DNA of 64,000 bases from Halobaculum gomorrense (GCF_900129775.1 NZ_FQWV01000006.1:1-64000); one strand, 5' to 3'. Positions 42,555 to 51,615 are shown, numbered from the stretch's first letter. The notes: generated by a model not told the origin, from the letters alone. Numbers and translations: made by a program.

Positions 42555-43271
42555 TTAGACAGCAAGCGTGTTGCCATTCACCCGAAGCCACTCTCGCCTG
42601 TCGCGATAATCCGGGACGAGCGTACCGACCGTGTTCCAGAACGCGTCAGAGTGTTCTTCGTGCCTGAAATGGGCGAGTTCGTGGGCGACGACGTAGTCCT
42701 GTATTTTCCGAGGGGCAAGTATGAGACGCCAGTGAAGCACCACTTCTCCCGGTCGATACTCACCCCATCGGCGCTGGAGTGCCTGTACCCTGATGTCTAC
42801 GTCGGCTAGTCCTAACTTGTCGATATACCGGTCTGCACGTGAGGGGAGTGTTTCAGTCGCTTTCTCTACGTACCAGTCAGTGACCGCTTGGCGTTTGCGC
42901 CTGACGCTGACCGGCGAGTCGTTCGGAACCCGGAGCTCAAACCGCGTTCCATCGAAGTCGAGTTTCGGCTCCGGCACGTCGTCTTCATACACTTTGAGCC
43001 GATACCGCCGCCCGTTGTAGAGGAGCTTCTCCCCACTCAGGTACTCCTTGTCGAGAGGTGGGTCTTCCTGCTCGGCGAGGCCGTAGAGGGTCTCCAGTAT
43101 CCACTGCTTCTTCTCCTCCAACACGTCTCCCACGTCCTCAATGGAAGCCTCCACGGGCGCACGGACTACGAGCTCCATCGAGGAGTCCATCGAGAGTCCG
43201 ATAGTCGAGCGGTCCGGGCTCCACTCGACTTCATACGGGACCACCGTCTGCCCGATATGATACTCTCTCAT
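42555..43271 (-). CDS. DUF45/YgjP-type metallopeptidase of the restriction block
   Basis: A 238-residue SprT-like metallopeptidase of the YgjP/DUF45 family starting MREYHIGQTVVPYEVEWS. The zinc motif VVAHELAHFRHEEHSDAFW gives HExxH plus the downstream His (about 190-205). RRWGEYRPGEVVLHWRLILAP just before it is the usual DUF45 block (W-G-x3-x-G-x-I-x-L-x-W-x-L). The start overlaps the hsdR stop by ATGA. DUF45 genes often accompany type I restriction genes; they may process or turn over HsdR, but this has not been shown. Confidence 0.88.
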   Translation of the reverse strand: MREYHIGQTVVPYEVEWSPDRSTIGLSMDSSMELVVRAPVEASIEDVGDVLEEKKQWILETLYGLAEQEDPPLDKEYLSGEKLLYNGRRYRLKVYEDDVPEPKLDFDGTRFELRVPNDSPVSVRRKRQAVTDWYVEKATETLPSRADRYIDKLGLADVDIRVQALQRRWGEYRPGEVVLHWRLILAPRKIQDYVVAHELAHFRHEEHSDAFWNTVGTLVPDYRDRREWLRVNGNTLAV

Positions 43272-46240
43272 GGCTGGTAGTGGGCACGCGCCAGTTCGAC
43301 GATGCGGTTCGTGAGCTCGGTTCGCTCCTCCCCCGACATCTGTATGTCGGCCTTCATCAGTCGCAGCTTCACCCGCTTCCGGAGCTTTTGTTGGACAGTG
43401 ACCTTCTCCTGCCATTCGACCACATCGGCGACATCCTCCACCTCGGCAATGATATCGCCCGTCAACTCGACGAGTTCCTGCTGGTCGGTGTCGTGGTCCT
43501 CAGTGAGAAGGACCTCTTCGAGCGCGTGGTAGAACGACAGTTCGGTGGCGTCCTCCAGACCCTTCGCCTTGGCCTGCTGGTCGCGTGTCCGCATCTCATC
43601 AAGTACCTCACGAAGCTCTTCGATGATTTCGCGGTCGTTCAGCCGTTTCTGTTTGTACTTCTCAATGAGTTCCTCAACGCGCTCCTGTAACGACTCGTAC
43701 TGAACGGGGTCCTCGTCGTACCGGACGGATATCTCGTGCTTGATTGCGTGTTGCATCTCGCTCGCACGGGCTTCGTCGCTCTCTAGGCCTTCAAGTTCAG
43801 CATCGAACTCGTCGCCCTCCATTATCGACACCGGGTCGTCGTTGAGTACGTCGATGCCCTTCGAGCGGATGTGCTTCTGGATGAGCTCGCGCACCTTCTC
43901 GCCGGTGCCCTCCAGATTCATCGAGTCGTCACGATAGCGTTGCTTCGCCCTCGCGTAAATCTCGCTCAGGCGGTCGAGGTCGCCCTTGTATGGGTTCGCC
44001 ATCGGATTAGGCAGCACGATGTCCATCAGCTTGGAGAACCGCTTGTAGGCGTTCTTGAACTCGATACGCGTGTCCTCGTCTTCGAGCGTCTGCAGACACG
44101 CCTCCATATCGTCGAGGTCGTCGAAGAACGACTTCGCCTTCCGATGGGCAGCTTCGAGCTCAGGCTTCTTGTCCTCCAGCGGGACCATCGCGTGCTTCAC
44201 GTCGTCCTCGCTAAACATCGCCAACGCCTCGCGGAGGTCGTCAGAGACACCGTAGTAGTCGACGATGAGGCCGTGATTTTTCTCCGGGAACGGCCGATTG
44301 ACACGGGCGATAGCTTGTAGAAGACTATGCTCTTTCAGCGGTTTGTCGAGGTACATCACCTGCGCCACCGGTGCGTCGAACCCCGTGAGGAGCATATCAC
44401 AGACAACGAGCAGTTCGACCTCACCCTCTGGGTCGACGAACGAGTCCTTGTACTCCGAAATCTCGCTGTCCGTCGGCGTCCACTCCTTGATGTGCTCCGG
44501 GTCGTTGTGACCCTTCGAGATGACGACCCGCGATTCAGGGCCGTTCAGCTCGTCGAGCTTCTTCTTGTAGCGGACGGCGGCCTCCTTGCTGGTCGTGACG
44601 ACCATCCCCTTGAACTGGTCGGCGATTTCGTCCTCGTAGTGCTCGATGATGTCGAGAGCGACTTCCTCGACACGTGTCTCAGCTTCGGCAAGGTCCTGCT
44701 CGCGGGCATACCGCTTCTTGATTTCTGCCTTCTCCTCGTCGGAGTAGTCGGCGAACACGCGGTCGAAGATGCGGTCGAGATTCGCTCCTTCGAGGTGGAT
44801 GTCCGCGAGGCGGCCCTGATAGAGGATTTCGACCGTGGTGTCGTCGTCGAGCGACTGGTCGATGGTGTACGTGTCGATGTAGTTCCCGAACGCCCGACGG
44901 GTGTCGCGTTCCTCTTTCTCGATAGGTGTCCCCGTGAACCCGATGTAGTAGGCGTTGGGGAGTGCGGTCCGCATATTGTTCGCGAGCGTCGCGTACTGCG
45001 TCCGGTGGGCCTCGTCGACCATCACGAAGATGTCGTCATCACTGGAGAGGACCGGGAAGTCACCCTCCTCGTCATCGTCAAGCTGGAACTTCTGGATGAG
45101 AGTCGTGATGGTCTCCCCGGCGTGGCTGCTCAGTTTCTCACGAAGGTCCTCTTTGTCCTGCGCCCGCTTCGGGTTCGGGAAGCCGCACCGCTGGAACGTG
45201 GCGTGTATCTGGCTGTCGAGAGCCGTTCGGTCAGTAACGAGCAGCAGTGTCGGGTCAGGTTTCTCACGGCGGAGCTTTAGCCCGAGAAAGAGCATCGTGA
45301 GCGACTTGCCAGAGCCCTGCGTGTGCCAGACGACTCCGCCCTGTGCTTCCCGACGGCTCCGATGGTCAATACGCTCCAAGGCCTTCTGAACCGCTCGGTA
45401 CTGCTGATACCGAGCGACCATCTTCACGGTCCCGCTCTGCTTGGTCTCGAAGACCGTGAAGTGACGGAGTTGGTCGAGGAGACGCTCAGGCTCGAAGAGT
45501 GCGTAGAGCATCCGATGCTGTGGAGACACGTAGTCGATATCGAAGAGCTCGGCGAGCTCGTCGTCATCCGCCGGGTACGTGTCGCGCCACGGTTTGTACT
45601 GGCTCTTGGGTGTCCCGTACGTTCCCATCACCGCGCCTTCGTACCACGTCGCGACCGAGAACTGATTGTAGCGGAAGAGCTCGGTCGCCCCTTCGCTCCC
45701 GGTCTCGGTACGTTCGTTCTGGTATCGTTGGAGCTGTTCGAGAGCCTCGCTTTTCGGTTCCGCGATAGTTGGAGCCTTGCACTCAATGACACCGAGCGGG
45801 ATGCCATTGACGAAGAGCGTGATGTCGGGCTTGATAATCTCGATGTCGCCTGCTACGTCGAACTGGCTGAGCGCGAAGAAGTCGTTGTTCTCCGGGTTCT
45901 CGAAGTCAATGTACTTGACCGTCTGGTGTTTCGTGCCGTGACCCCGGTCCTGTTTTACTGACGTGTGGCGAACGAGCTTCTCGTGTATCTGCTCGTTCTC
46001 GTCCATCGGACTCGTCCCGGCAACCTGCTGAATTTCACGGACGACTGCATTCAGGTTGTTATCTGAAAGCAACGGATTTAGACGAGAGACAGCATTACCC
46101 AGCCGGGGTTCGAGTACAGCCGAGGACTTGGTGTCCCGTGGGTCTTGCCAGCTGGCGTCTTGCTGGTCGGAAATCTCCCAACCAAGAGTCTGAAGCGATT
46201 CGAGTGCTGGCCCTTCGGTCTCGGTGTACTCGTCGCTCAT
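43268..46240 (-). CDS. hsdR: Type I restriction enzyme, R subunit (HsdR)
   Basis: Motor and nuclease subunit, 990 residues, full length. The N-terminal nuclease domain shows PDITLFVNGIPLGVIECKAP (Asp ... Glu-x-Lys, about 138-157). The SF2 translocase has Walker A TQGSGKS (about 306-312), VDEAHRTQ (about 406-413), TGTP and the helicase C-lobe motifs MLLTGFDAP and QAIARVNRPF. The long helical C-terminus binds HsdM/HsdS. With HsdM and HsdS it cuts unmethylated foreign DNA after translocation. It lies 3 nt after hsdS; no frameshift is visible, so the system should be active. Confidence 0.96.
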   Translation of the reverse strand: MSDEYTETEGPALESLQTLGWEISDQQDASWQDPRDTKSSAVLEPRLGNAVSRLNPLLSDNNLNAVVREIQQVAGTSPMDENEQIHEKLVRHTSVKQDRGHGTKHQTVKYIDFENPENNDFFALSQFDVAGDIEIIKPDITLFVNGIPLGVIECKAPTIAEPKSEALEQLQRYQNERTETGSEGATELFRYNQFSVATWYEGAVMGTYGTPKSQYKPWRDTYPADDDELAELFDIDYVSPQHRMLYALFEPERLLDQLRHFTVFETKQSGTVKMVARYQQYRAVQKALERIDHRSRREAQGGVVWHTQGSGKSLTMLFLGLKLRREKPDPTLLLVTDRTALDSQIHATFQRCGFPNPKRAQDKEDLREKLSSHAGETITTLIQKFQLDDDEEGDFPVLSSDDDIFVMVDEAHRTQYATLANNMRTALPNAYYIGFTGTPIEKEERDTRRAFGNYIDTYTIDQSLDDDTTVEILYQGRLADIHLEGANLDRIFDRVFADYSDEEKAEIKKRYAREQDLAEAETRVEEVALDIIEHYEDEIADQFKGMVVTTSKEAAVRYKKKLDELNGPESRVVISKGHNDPEHIKEWTPTDSEISEYKDSFVDPEGEVELLVVCDMLLTGFDAPVAQVMYLDKPLKEHSLLQAIARVNRPFPEKNHGLIVDYYGVSDDLREALAMFSEDDVKHAMVPLEDKKPELEAAHRKAKSFFDDLDDMEACLQTLEDEDTRIEFKNAYKRFSKLMDIVLPNPMANPYKGDLDRLSEIYARAKQRYRDDSMNLEGTGEKVRELIQKHIRSKGIDVLNDDPVSIMEGDEFDAELEGLESDEARASEMQHAIKHEISVRYDEDPVQYESLQERVEELIEKYKQKRLNDREIIEELREVLDEMRTRDQQAKAKGLEDATELSFYHALEEVLLTEDHDTDQQELVELTGDIIAEVEDVADVVEWQEKVTVQQKLRKRVKLRLMKADIQMSGEERTELTNRIVELARAHYQP

Positions 46241-46243
46241 AGA

Positions 46244-47548
46244 TTATGTCTCTACTTCGAGTCGACGAGTCCCAGTAAGGAGGTCCTGCATAATCCCCTG
46301 TTTGAGTTCTTGAAGCTCGCTTTTCTCGTCCTGCGCCACGTTAGTCAGTTTATTGGCACGATAGAATGCTTCAGAGATTTCTCTCTGCTCGTCAATTGGT
46401 GGGAGGAGAATCGGCATCGTCTGAAGGTCCGTTTTCGAAAGTTCAATCTGTCCAGTGGACCCGGCAACACAGAACGCGTACAACATCTTTTGGCCGTGGT
46501 TCGACTCAAGATAGAATCGAAGGTACGTTGGGTCAAGCACGGATTCATCAGGGTGGACACGAGTGATATGTGAGTCAAGCGCGTGAGTGTCGGACTCCTT
46601 GGTCCACTCCAATGCGCGACCGAGAGTTCCTTTTCCCGTCGAGTTGATTAGCACGTCACCATTCTTCACCCAGTATTTGTCCTTCCAACCAGACGCGACC
46701 TCACTATCAAGACGCTTCAGTGCCCCCAGATGAAACCCGTCCCAGTATATACACGATTGATTTAGCACGGGAACACCGCCCTCCTCAACGTACGTCGGCT
46801 GTTTTCCCCGGGTGATGATTTCACTCACTTCACTCAGCCGTGCCTTTCGCCACTCGGCTGGGACTTCGAGCTCCAGAGGCCCGAGATACTTTTGCTCGTA
46901 CGTGTCGTGATTAATGCCCTTAATCAGAAGGTCTTGCATTAATCCGTATTTTAGTTTCTTAGCCTGCTCAATCGCTTCGTCCGCCTCTTGAATGTCGTTT
47001 TCCACTGTCGAGAGCACGTCCGCGATACGGCGTCGCTCACCTTCGGGTGGAATCGGAACCGGCGTGGACTCCAAATCATCCCATGAGGTTCGGGGGAGGT
47101 TCGTACCTTCCATCGTGGAGACAACTCTATCACGAATAATCTTCGAGTGCATCAGATACGGTAAGTAGTTGTTTAGCGTACTGTCTTCAGCGTATATTGG
47201 TATAATATCTGAAGAGCAAATTCCATCAAATGGGGCAACCGCTGCCTTGTTTAGGTTTGGCCGGAGCTTACCGAACAGTACATCGCTTTCCCTGAACACG
47301 CGTGAACTGCTCCGGCCTCTACCGTCTTCGTCATAGCCCGCAATATCTAATTCACCACTATTGATATGTTTGAGCCCGATGTACTTGACCGGCTCCCCTT
47401 CCTCATCGCTAATGGATTCACTCCTTCTGTGGAACACCTCACCGAATTGTCTTACACTCCAGTCGTTTGGGACGACAAGCGTCTTCGGGCCGAACTCTAC
47501 CTCTCGGTAACCACCGGGGCTATCCGTGGTTCCCAGTGTCTCCTTCAT
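46244..47548 (-). CDS. hsdS: Type I restriction enzyme, specificity subunit (HsdS)
   Basis: DNA-recognition subunit, 434 residues, with the two-fold plan of HsdS. Target-recognition domain 1 is at about 30-180, followed by the spacer helix IADVLSTVENDIQEADEAIEQAKKLKYGLMQDLL (by position, about 185-220). Domain 2 is at about 235-390, followed by REISEAFYRANKLTNVAQDEK and ELKQGIMQDLLTG. Each domain would read one half of a bipartite recognition site; the sequence recognised cannot be predicted. It overlaps hsdM by ATGA. The variable recognition domains are A/T-richer than the flanking genes, as expected for exchanged modules. Confidence 0.95.
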   Translation of the reverse strand: MKETLGTTDSPGGYREVEFGPKTLVVPNDWSVRQFGEVFHRRSESISDEEGEPVKYIGLKHINSGELDIAGYDEDGRGRSSSRVFRESDVLFGKLRPNLNKAAVAPFDGICSSDIIPIYAEDSTLNNYLPYLMHSKIIRDRVVSTMEGTNLPRTSWDDLESTPVPIPPEGERRRIADVLSTVENDIQEADEAIEQAKKLKYGLMQDLLIKGINHDTYEQKYLGPLELEVPAEWRKARLSEVSEIITRGKQPTYVEEGGVPVLNQSCIYWDGFHLGALKRLDSEVASGWKDKYWVKNGDVLINSTGKGTLGRALEWTKESDTHALDSHITRVHPDESVLDPTYLRFYLESNHGQKMLYAFCVAGSTGQIELSKTDLQTMPILLPPIDEQREISEAFYRANKLTNVAQDEKSELQELKQGIMQDLLTGTRRLEVET

Positions 47549-49134
47549 CGATAATTCAGCTCTTCCATGTATTCTGCCAACTCTGCTTCTGTCTTCTCAC
47601 GCTTCTCTGCGAGTCTATCCAACTCAGCTAGCTTCTCACTGACGTTGATTTCCTCTTCTGGTTCTGTCGTGTCCACGTATCGAGGGACGTTGAGATTCCA
47701 GTCGTTCTCCGCAATTTCGTCCATCTCAACAAGTCGACTATGATGTGGCTCCTCGCGTCCTGTCAGAAACGTCTCCGCGATGTATTCAACACCCTCACTG
47801 GTCAACTGGTTTTGACTCGACAGTTCTTCAAATACCTGAGCCCCGGATTTCCGGAGTTTCTGGTCTTCTGCATATATGAATAGAACCTTGTTCTTGCGTT
47901 CTTCTGGCTTATTCTTATTGAATATGAGGAGGCATCCCGGCGAGGAGGTATTATAAAACAAATTCTCCGGGAGAGCGATTACCGCCTCGATAAGGTCGTC
48001 TTCAAGGAACGGTTTGCGAATCTTCTTTTCAGACCGTGAGCGGAACAATGTGCCGTTGTCCATGACGATACCGGCCTTTCCCTGCTCAGACAATGAGGCG
48101 ACCATCAGCTGAATCCACGCCCAATCGCCACGGTTCGACGGTGGGAGGCCATAGGGGAATCGATTATATGGCTCGTTTTCCTGAACCCAGTCTTTCGCCC
48201 ACTTCTTGTCGTTCCAAGGGGGGTTGGCGACGACGCGGTCGAACACTTCCAGCTCGTCATGCTCGGTAACGAACTTCGTCTCTGTAATGGTGTCTCCCTT
48301 TGCGATAGTCGCGTCCTGCAGCTCGTGCAGGAGAACGTTCATCTGACCGATGGCCCACGTATTCAGATTCTTCTCCTGCCCGTAGAGCGAGATATCGTCT
48401 CGGTTGCCACCTTCGTCCTCAACGTGCTGGGCGGAGTAGACGAGCATTCCACCGGACCCACAGGCGGGGTCGTACACGCGGTCGCCGGGCTCGGGGTCAA
48501 CGCACTCGACGAGAAGCTGGACGACCTCGCGGGGCGTGTAGAACTCTCCGCCCTTCTTGCCGGCGTCGTCGGCGAACTGCCGAATGAGGTACTCGTACGC
48601 CCGCCCGAAGATATCGGGGTCATCGAGGTCCGCGTTCCGGTAGCGGTGCTTCGAGAAGTGCGTGACGAGCTCTTCCAGCGTCGCGTCCGAGAGTCGGTCC
48701 TTGTCGTTGAAGTCGACAGAGGTGAGAACGCGGTCGGCGATGGCGTCGTTCTCGTCCTCGACCGCTTCGAGGGCCTTGTTCAGCGTCGCTCCGATGTCGC
48801 TGCTCTGCGCGGCGATGTGTCCCCAGCGAGCACGCTCGGGAACCCAGAACTCCTCGTGGAGGTCGCGGTCGCCTCGAATCTGTTCGAGAAGGTCTTCGTC
48901 CGGCTCCTCGTCGTCGCCGGTGAGTTCCTCGGCGATTTCCCACGTTTCCTCTTCGAATCGGTCGTTGATTCGCTTCAGGAAGAGCAGCCCGAAGATGTAG
49001 TTCTTGTAGTCCGCCGCGTCGATACTTCCACGGAGAATATCCGCCGCCTCCCAGAGGTGAGATTCCAGCGTGTCGAGTTCGAGAGTCTCCCCGGCCTCGG
49101 TATACTGGAGGAGGCTCTCGTCTTTAGAAGCCAT
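47545..49134 (-). CDS. hsdM: Type I DNA methyltransferase subunit (HsdM)
   Basis: N6-adenine methyltransferase of 529 residues. The N-terminal helical HsdM domain (about 25-175: LWEAADILRGSIDAADYKNYIFGLLFLKRI) is followed by the methylase. Motif I is VYDPACGSGGML (about 219-230) and the catalytic motif IV is VANPPWND (about 300-307, NPPW). FYTPREVVQLLVE is the conserved lead-in. With HsdS it protects host DNA. First gene of the minus-strand operon hsdM-hsdS-hsdR-DUF45; the promoter must lie in the 182-bp gap before the gene at 49,317. Confidence 0.96.
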   Translation of the reverse strand: MASKDESLLQYTEAGETLELDTLESHLWEAADILRGSIDAADYKNYIFGLLFLKRINDRFEEETWEIAEELTGDDEEPDEDLLEQIRGDRDLHEEFWVPERARWGHIAAQSSDIGATLNKALEAVEDENDAIADRVLTSVDFNDKDRLSDATLEELVTHFSKHRYRNADLDDPDIFGRAYEYLIRQFADDAGKKGGEFYTPREVVQLLVECVDPEPGDRVYDPACGSGGMLVYSAQHVEDEGGNRDDISLYGQEKNLNTWAIGQMNVLLHELQDATIAKGDTITETKFVTEHDELEVFDRVVANPPWNDKKWAKDWVQENEPYNRFPYGLPPSNRGDWAWIQLMVASLSEQGKAGIVMDNGTLFRSRSEKKIRKPFLEDDLIEAVIALPENLFYNTSSPGCLLIFNKNKPEERKNKVLFIYAEDQKLRKSGAQVFEELSSQNQLTSEGVEYIAETFLTGREEPHHSRLVEMDEIAENDWNLNVPRYVDTTEPEEEINVSEKLAELDRLAEKREKTEAELAEYMEELNYR

Positions 49135-49316
49135 ACTGCCACCATGTGCTATCTGCCGTTTATCTCTTTCTGGTGCAATTGTGGACTCCAGCAGTTGGAC
49201 CCCTTCTACATTTTCTTGAACGGTGTCGCGCCCGTGTTGTTTGACTAGCTGCTGATTGAGGCTGAAATATAATTAAAAGCATATACTTATGTTATTTGCT
49301 CCCACATTTGAACAGT

Positions 49317-49583
49317 ATGGGAATTGATATTGAAGAACTCATGGAATCAGACGGAGAAGGGATTATTGTTTCAATAAACGAAGCTCCGTGGGACGATGAG
49401 TCAGGCACAATTAGCTATTCTGCGAAGTTTGAAAAGTTAGATGAAATGCCTGGAGACATTTCGAAGAAGCTGAGTCGTGAATTGGATGTTGAAAATCGCA
49501 GGGGAGAAGTGGGTCGTATCGTCAAACGTAATGACTCACTCGTATTTGAGGACTCAGAATTCGAGCGAACGATAAAGCTGTAA
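49317..49583 (+). CDS. Small hypothetical protein
   Basis: An 88-residue protein starting MGIDIEELMESDGEGIIVSIN. Beta-rich with charged loops, ending VKRNDSLVFEDSEFERTIKL. No motif recognised. Divergent from hsdM, with A/T-rich sequence (TATAATTAAAAGCATATAC) between them that may serve both promoters. An inverted repeat CTCGGATTTGTTGTCCGAG just after the stop could be a terminator. Confidence 0.5.
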   Translation: MGIDIEELMESDGEGIIVSINEAPWDDESGTISYSAKFEKLDEMPGDISKKLSRELDVENRRGEVGRIVKRNDSLVFEDSEFERTIKL

Positions 49584-49752
49584 GCTCCAACTCGGATTTG
49601 TTGTCCGAGAATAACCTATTCTTGCACAGTTTAGTTCCATAGAGTCGTCTAAATCGAATTTTATAGCCGTGAGTGTGGGGGTAAACGTCCTCACAGACAA
49701 ACGAATGTCGGGATTAATCTTATACTAGAGTAAAACAAACATAGTATTTACA

Positions 49753-50352
49753 ATGCAAATAGAACCATATCCTAGCAAAGATGGATTCAGATGCTGGTTA
49801 AATCCTAGTGAAGAAGCACTACTACTTGAACAAGTCGAAGAAGAACCTGAAAAAGACCTCGCACTCCGTTCCATGCTACACGGTCTGCGCGCCGACGAAT
49901 TGGAACATGTTTGTACAGACAATCTAAGAGAACTCGACAGCGAAGATTCGGCGTACAAACTTCGAGTGCGAAGTGGAAAAACTGGTTGGAGAGAAGTTCC
50001 TGTTTCTACAGAACTGGTGCAGCGTATGAAGATGTTGAAGAACGTGAGAAGCGCGCACGCTGATGAAGAGCTCATATCTGTGCACAAAGGCTCGGTGCAG
50101 CGTTGGGTGCGAAACATCGCGCAAGACCTCGCAGAGACACACAACGACGATTGGCAGTACTTGACTGCACACGACCTACGGCGTACGTGGGCGACTCGGA
50201 CCTATTACGCGCTCGACTCGCACCACGCTGTCGACCTCATAATGAGATGGGGAGGATGGGACTCGCGCGATGTGTTCACACAGAATTACTTGGGCAGGGA
50301 AAGCGACGAGATGGCTGCCTCGATGATGCAGTCACTCGGGATGCTCGGCTAA
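49753..50352 (+). CDS. Second tyrosine recombinase, catalytic domain only
   Basis: A 199-residue recombinase of the phage-integrase family without an N-terminal core-binding domain. Catalytic residues: Arg 46 in LHGLRADELEHV, Lys 76 in SGKTGWRE, His 140 and Arg 143 in AHDLRRTWATR, Trp 169 in WGGWDSRDV in place of the second His, and Tyr 179 in FTQNYLG. Small integrases of this type are frequent in haloarchaeal viruses and plasmids. It is intact, lies about 1.6 kb from attR and may resolve multimers or act on another site; which recombinase does the dodecin reaction is not settled by sequence. Confidence 0.85.
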   Translation: MQIEPYPSKDGFRCWLNPSEEALLLEQVEEEPEKDLALRSMLHGLRADELEHVCTDNLRELDSEDSAYKLRVRSGKTGWREVPVSTELVQRMKMLKNVRSAHADEELISVHKGSVQRWVRNIAQDLAETHNDDWQYLTAHDLRRTWATRTYYALDSHHAVDLIMRWGGWDSRDVFTQNYLGRESDEMAASMMQSLGMLG

Positions 50353-50487
50353 GTTTTGAAATTTACAGTTTTCACAAAGCCAATTTAACACTCTCTGGTA
50401 GATTAGACACTCTCAATTCACATACCAGATTAACGTTTTTGACAGTGCTAAACCCCTTAGCGACACCTCTCAAGGGACCCCCACTGA

Positions 50488-51060
50488 CTACGAAACCACT
50501 CTATAAAATAAAAGAAACACCAGACCCATCCAACAGAGACGAACAGCGAAAAATATGTAAGAGCGACCCCAGCGCGCCGGTAAACTAGCGATTAGAAAAG
50601 GCGAGACCAGGGCGAGAGCGATGATAGAAGAAATTGGATTAGAATAGCTCAGGGAATCAGTTACGCAGCGACAGTCAGCGTGAGAAGGTAGACTGTGCAA
50701 GGAGAGTTCATACCCAAACACCAGCAGTGCCAGACTCAATAGAAAACCAGAGAGAGACCACGAGAAGTACCTTACAGCAGAAGAGAGCAACAGCCCGGAT
50801 GGGATACTCAAAGCGACGGGTGCACAACAAATCACCAACGACTGCAACGGGGTCCTCTCATCGAGCCTCAGCTGATACGCAGTACCAGATGTGTTCCAAC
50901 CTAAATCTGTATACTCGATACCCAGGGCGCGCGCACATGTCTTGTGTGTGAACTCATGCGAGAGTAGGGCAAACAACGAGATATGGCACCACGCGAGCCA
51001 GAGCGCGCCACCAACCAACCCCAAAATTACCAACAGCCCCCAGAAGACCCACCCGAACAC
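50488..51060 (-). CDS. Membrane protein with HExxH motif (putative intramembrane-type metalloprotease)
   Basis: A 190-residue protein from a GTG at 51060, with five hydrophobic segments. The second segment leads into SLFALLSHEFTHKTCARALG, an HExxH zinc-protease motif at the membrane face, followed by IEYTDLGWNTSGTAYQL. That layout recalls M50 or DUF3267-type proteases, but the usual second motif with Asp was not identified. The gene ends the minus-strand trio with two zinc-related small genes. Role in the element unknown; cleavage of a membrane-bound regulator would be one possibility. Confidence 0.6.
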   Translation of the reverse strand: MFGWVFWGLLVILGLVGGALWLAWCHISLFALLSHEFTHKTCARALGIEYTDLGWNTSGTAYQLRLDERTPLQSLVICCAPVALSIPSGLLLSSAVRYFSWSLSGFLLSLALLVFGYELSLHSLPSHADCRCVTDSLSYSNPISSIIALALVSPFLIASLPARWGRSYIFFAVRLCWMGLVFLLFYRVVS

Positions 51061-51064
51061 TCTA

Positions 51065-51274
51065 TCAAAAATTACGATGCTCTCTACAATTGGGGCACCA
51101 TCTCAGTGTACGACCACCGAGCCAACCCTTGCTCTTCGTCGGGAGCTCAGGATAGCACTCACCACAAACCCATCCTTCACACTCAGGGCATTGAGCAGGT
51201 TCAGCGTCAGGATTCTGATGCAGCCAGTGAGTTTCGACCTGCTCGCCACACTGCTGACAGTGCTCACCCGACAT
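51065..51274 (-). CDS. Small zinc-finger protein
   Basis: A 69-residue protein starting MSGEHCQQCGEQVETHWL (ATG 51274; a GTG one codon earlier would overlap the upstream stop by GTGA). It contains CQQC, then CPECEGWVCGECYPE and CPNCREH: four CxxC-type knuckles enough for two zinc ions. Middle gene of a three-gene minus-strand operon; 4 nt separate it from the membrane HExxH gene. Function unknown, nucleic-acid or protein binding likely. Confidence 0.65.
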   Translation of the reverse strand: MSGEHCQQCGEQVETHWLHQNPDAEPAQCPECEGWVCGECYPELPTKSKGWLGGRTLRWCPNCREHRNF

Positions 51275-51570
51275 CACTGACCTCCGAAGAGTACGAAGTT
51301 GTCTTCGTCCAGCTTGTTACGCAGCGTGTCCTGCTTCGACTGTTCCATCTCTTCGATTCGCCCTTCCCAGATACGCTCAAACGCTTCTACGGTTTCTGTA
51401 AGCGACTCATGGCTGTCGATACGCATCGAGAACATTCCCAACGAAGCCGATACGCGCTCTTTGTCCCTCGACTCCAGTTCTCGGCTCACCCTGTTGGTAA
51501 TTTCCTCTACGGCTTCATCTGAGAGTTGCTCCATGTCGATTTCATCGGGGTCTGAATCCTGCTGCGACAT
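51274..51570 (-). CDS. Small helical protein, first gene of the minus-strand trio
   Basis: A 98-residue protein starting MSQQDSDPDEIDMEQLSDEA. Predicted almost entirely helical (VEEITNRVSRELESRDKERV, then LTETVEAFERIWEGRIEEME), likely a coiled-coil dimer. It overlaps the zinc-finger gene at the stop. Upstream it carries the 16-bp motif AAATCTAGTCAGTCGT shared with the Tat-like gene at 41.2 kb. Function unknown. Confidence 0.6.
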   Translation of the reverse strand: MSQQDSDPDEIDMEQLSDEAVEEITNRVSRELESRDKERVSASLGMFSMRIDSHESLTETVEAFERIWEGRIEEMEQSKQDTLRNKLDEDNFVLFGGQ

Positions 51571-51599
51571 GGAACACAATACACACGATTAGGATAAGT

Positions 51600-51615
51600 A
51601 CGACTGACTAGATTT
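51600..51615 (-). promoter_or_regulatory. Shared upstream motif of the element (third copy)
   Basis: On the minus strand this reads AAATCTAGTCAGTCGT, identical to 41,125-41,140, and ends 29 nt before the ATG at 51,570. A shorter form, AAATCTAGTC at 39,877-39,886, ends 34 nt before the gene at 39,921. Same orientation and similar spacing in all three indicate a common promoter or operator element. Confidence 0.6.

Noticed and set aside
42319-42591. Minus-strand frame of 90 codons between the DUF45 gene and the hypothetical cargo gene
   Set aside because: It starts at a GTG inside the DUF45 gene, overlaps the next gene's start, has no recognisable pattern, and its region looks like A/T-rich promoter DNA. 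Could be a remnant.
50983-51522. Plus-strand frame of 179 codons opposite the zinc-finger trio
   Set aside because: The minus-strand frames have CxxC knuckles, HExxH and tight overlaps; the plus frame shows no coherent fold and reads as their shadow.
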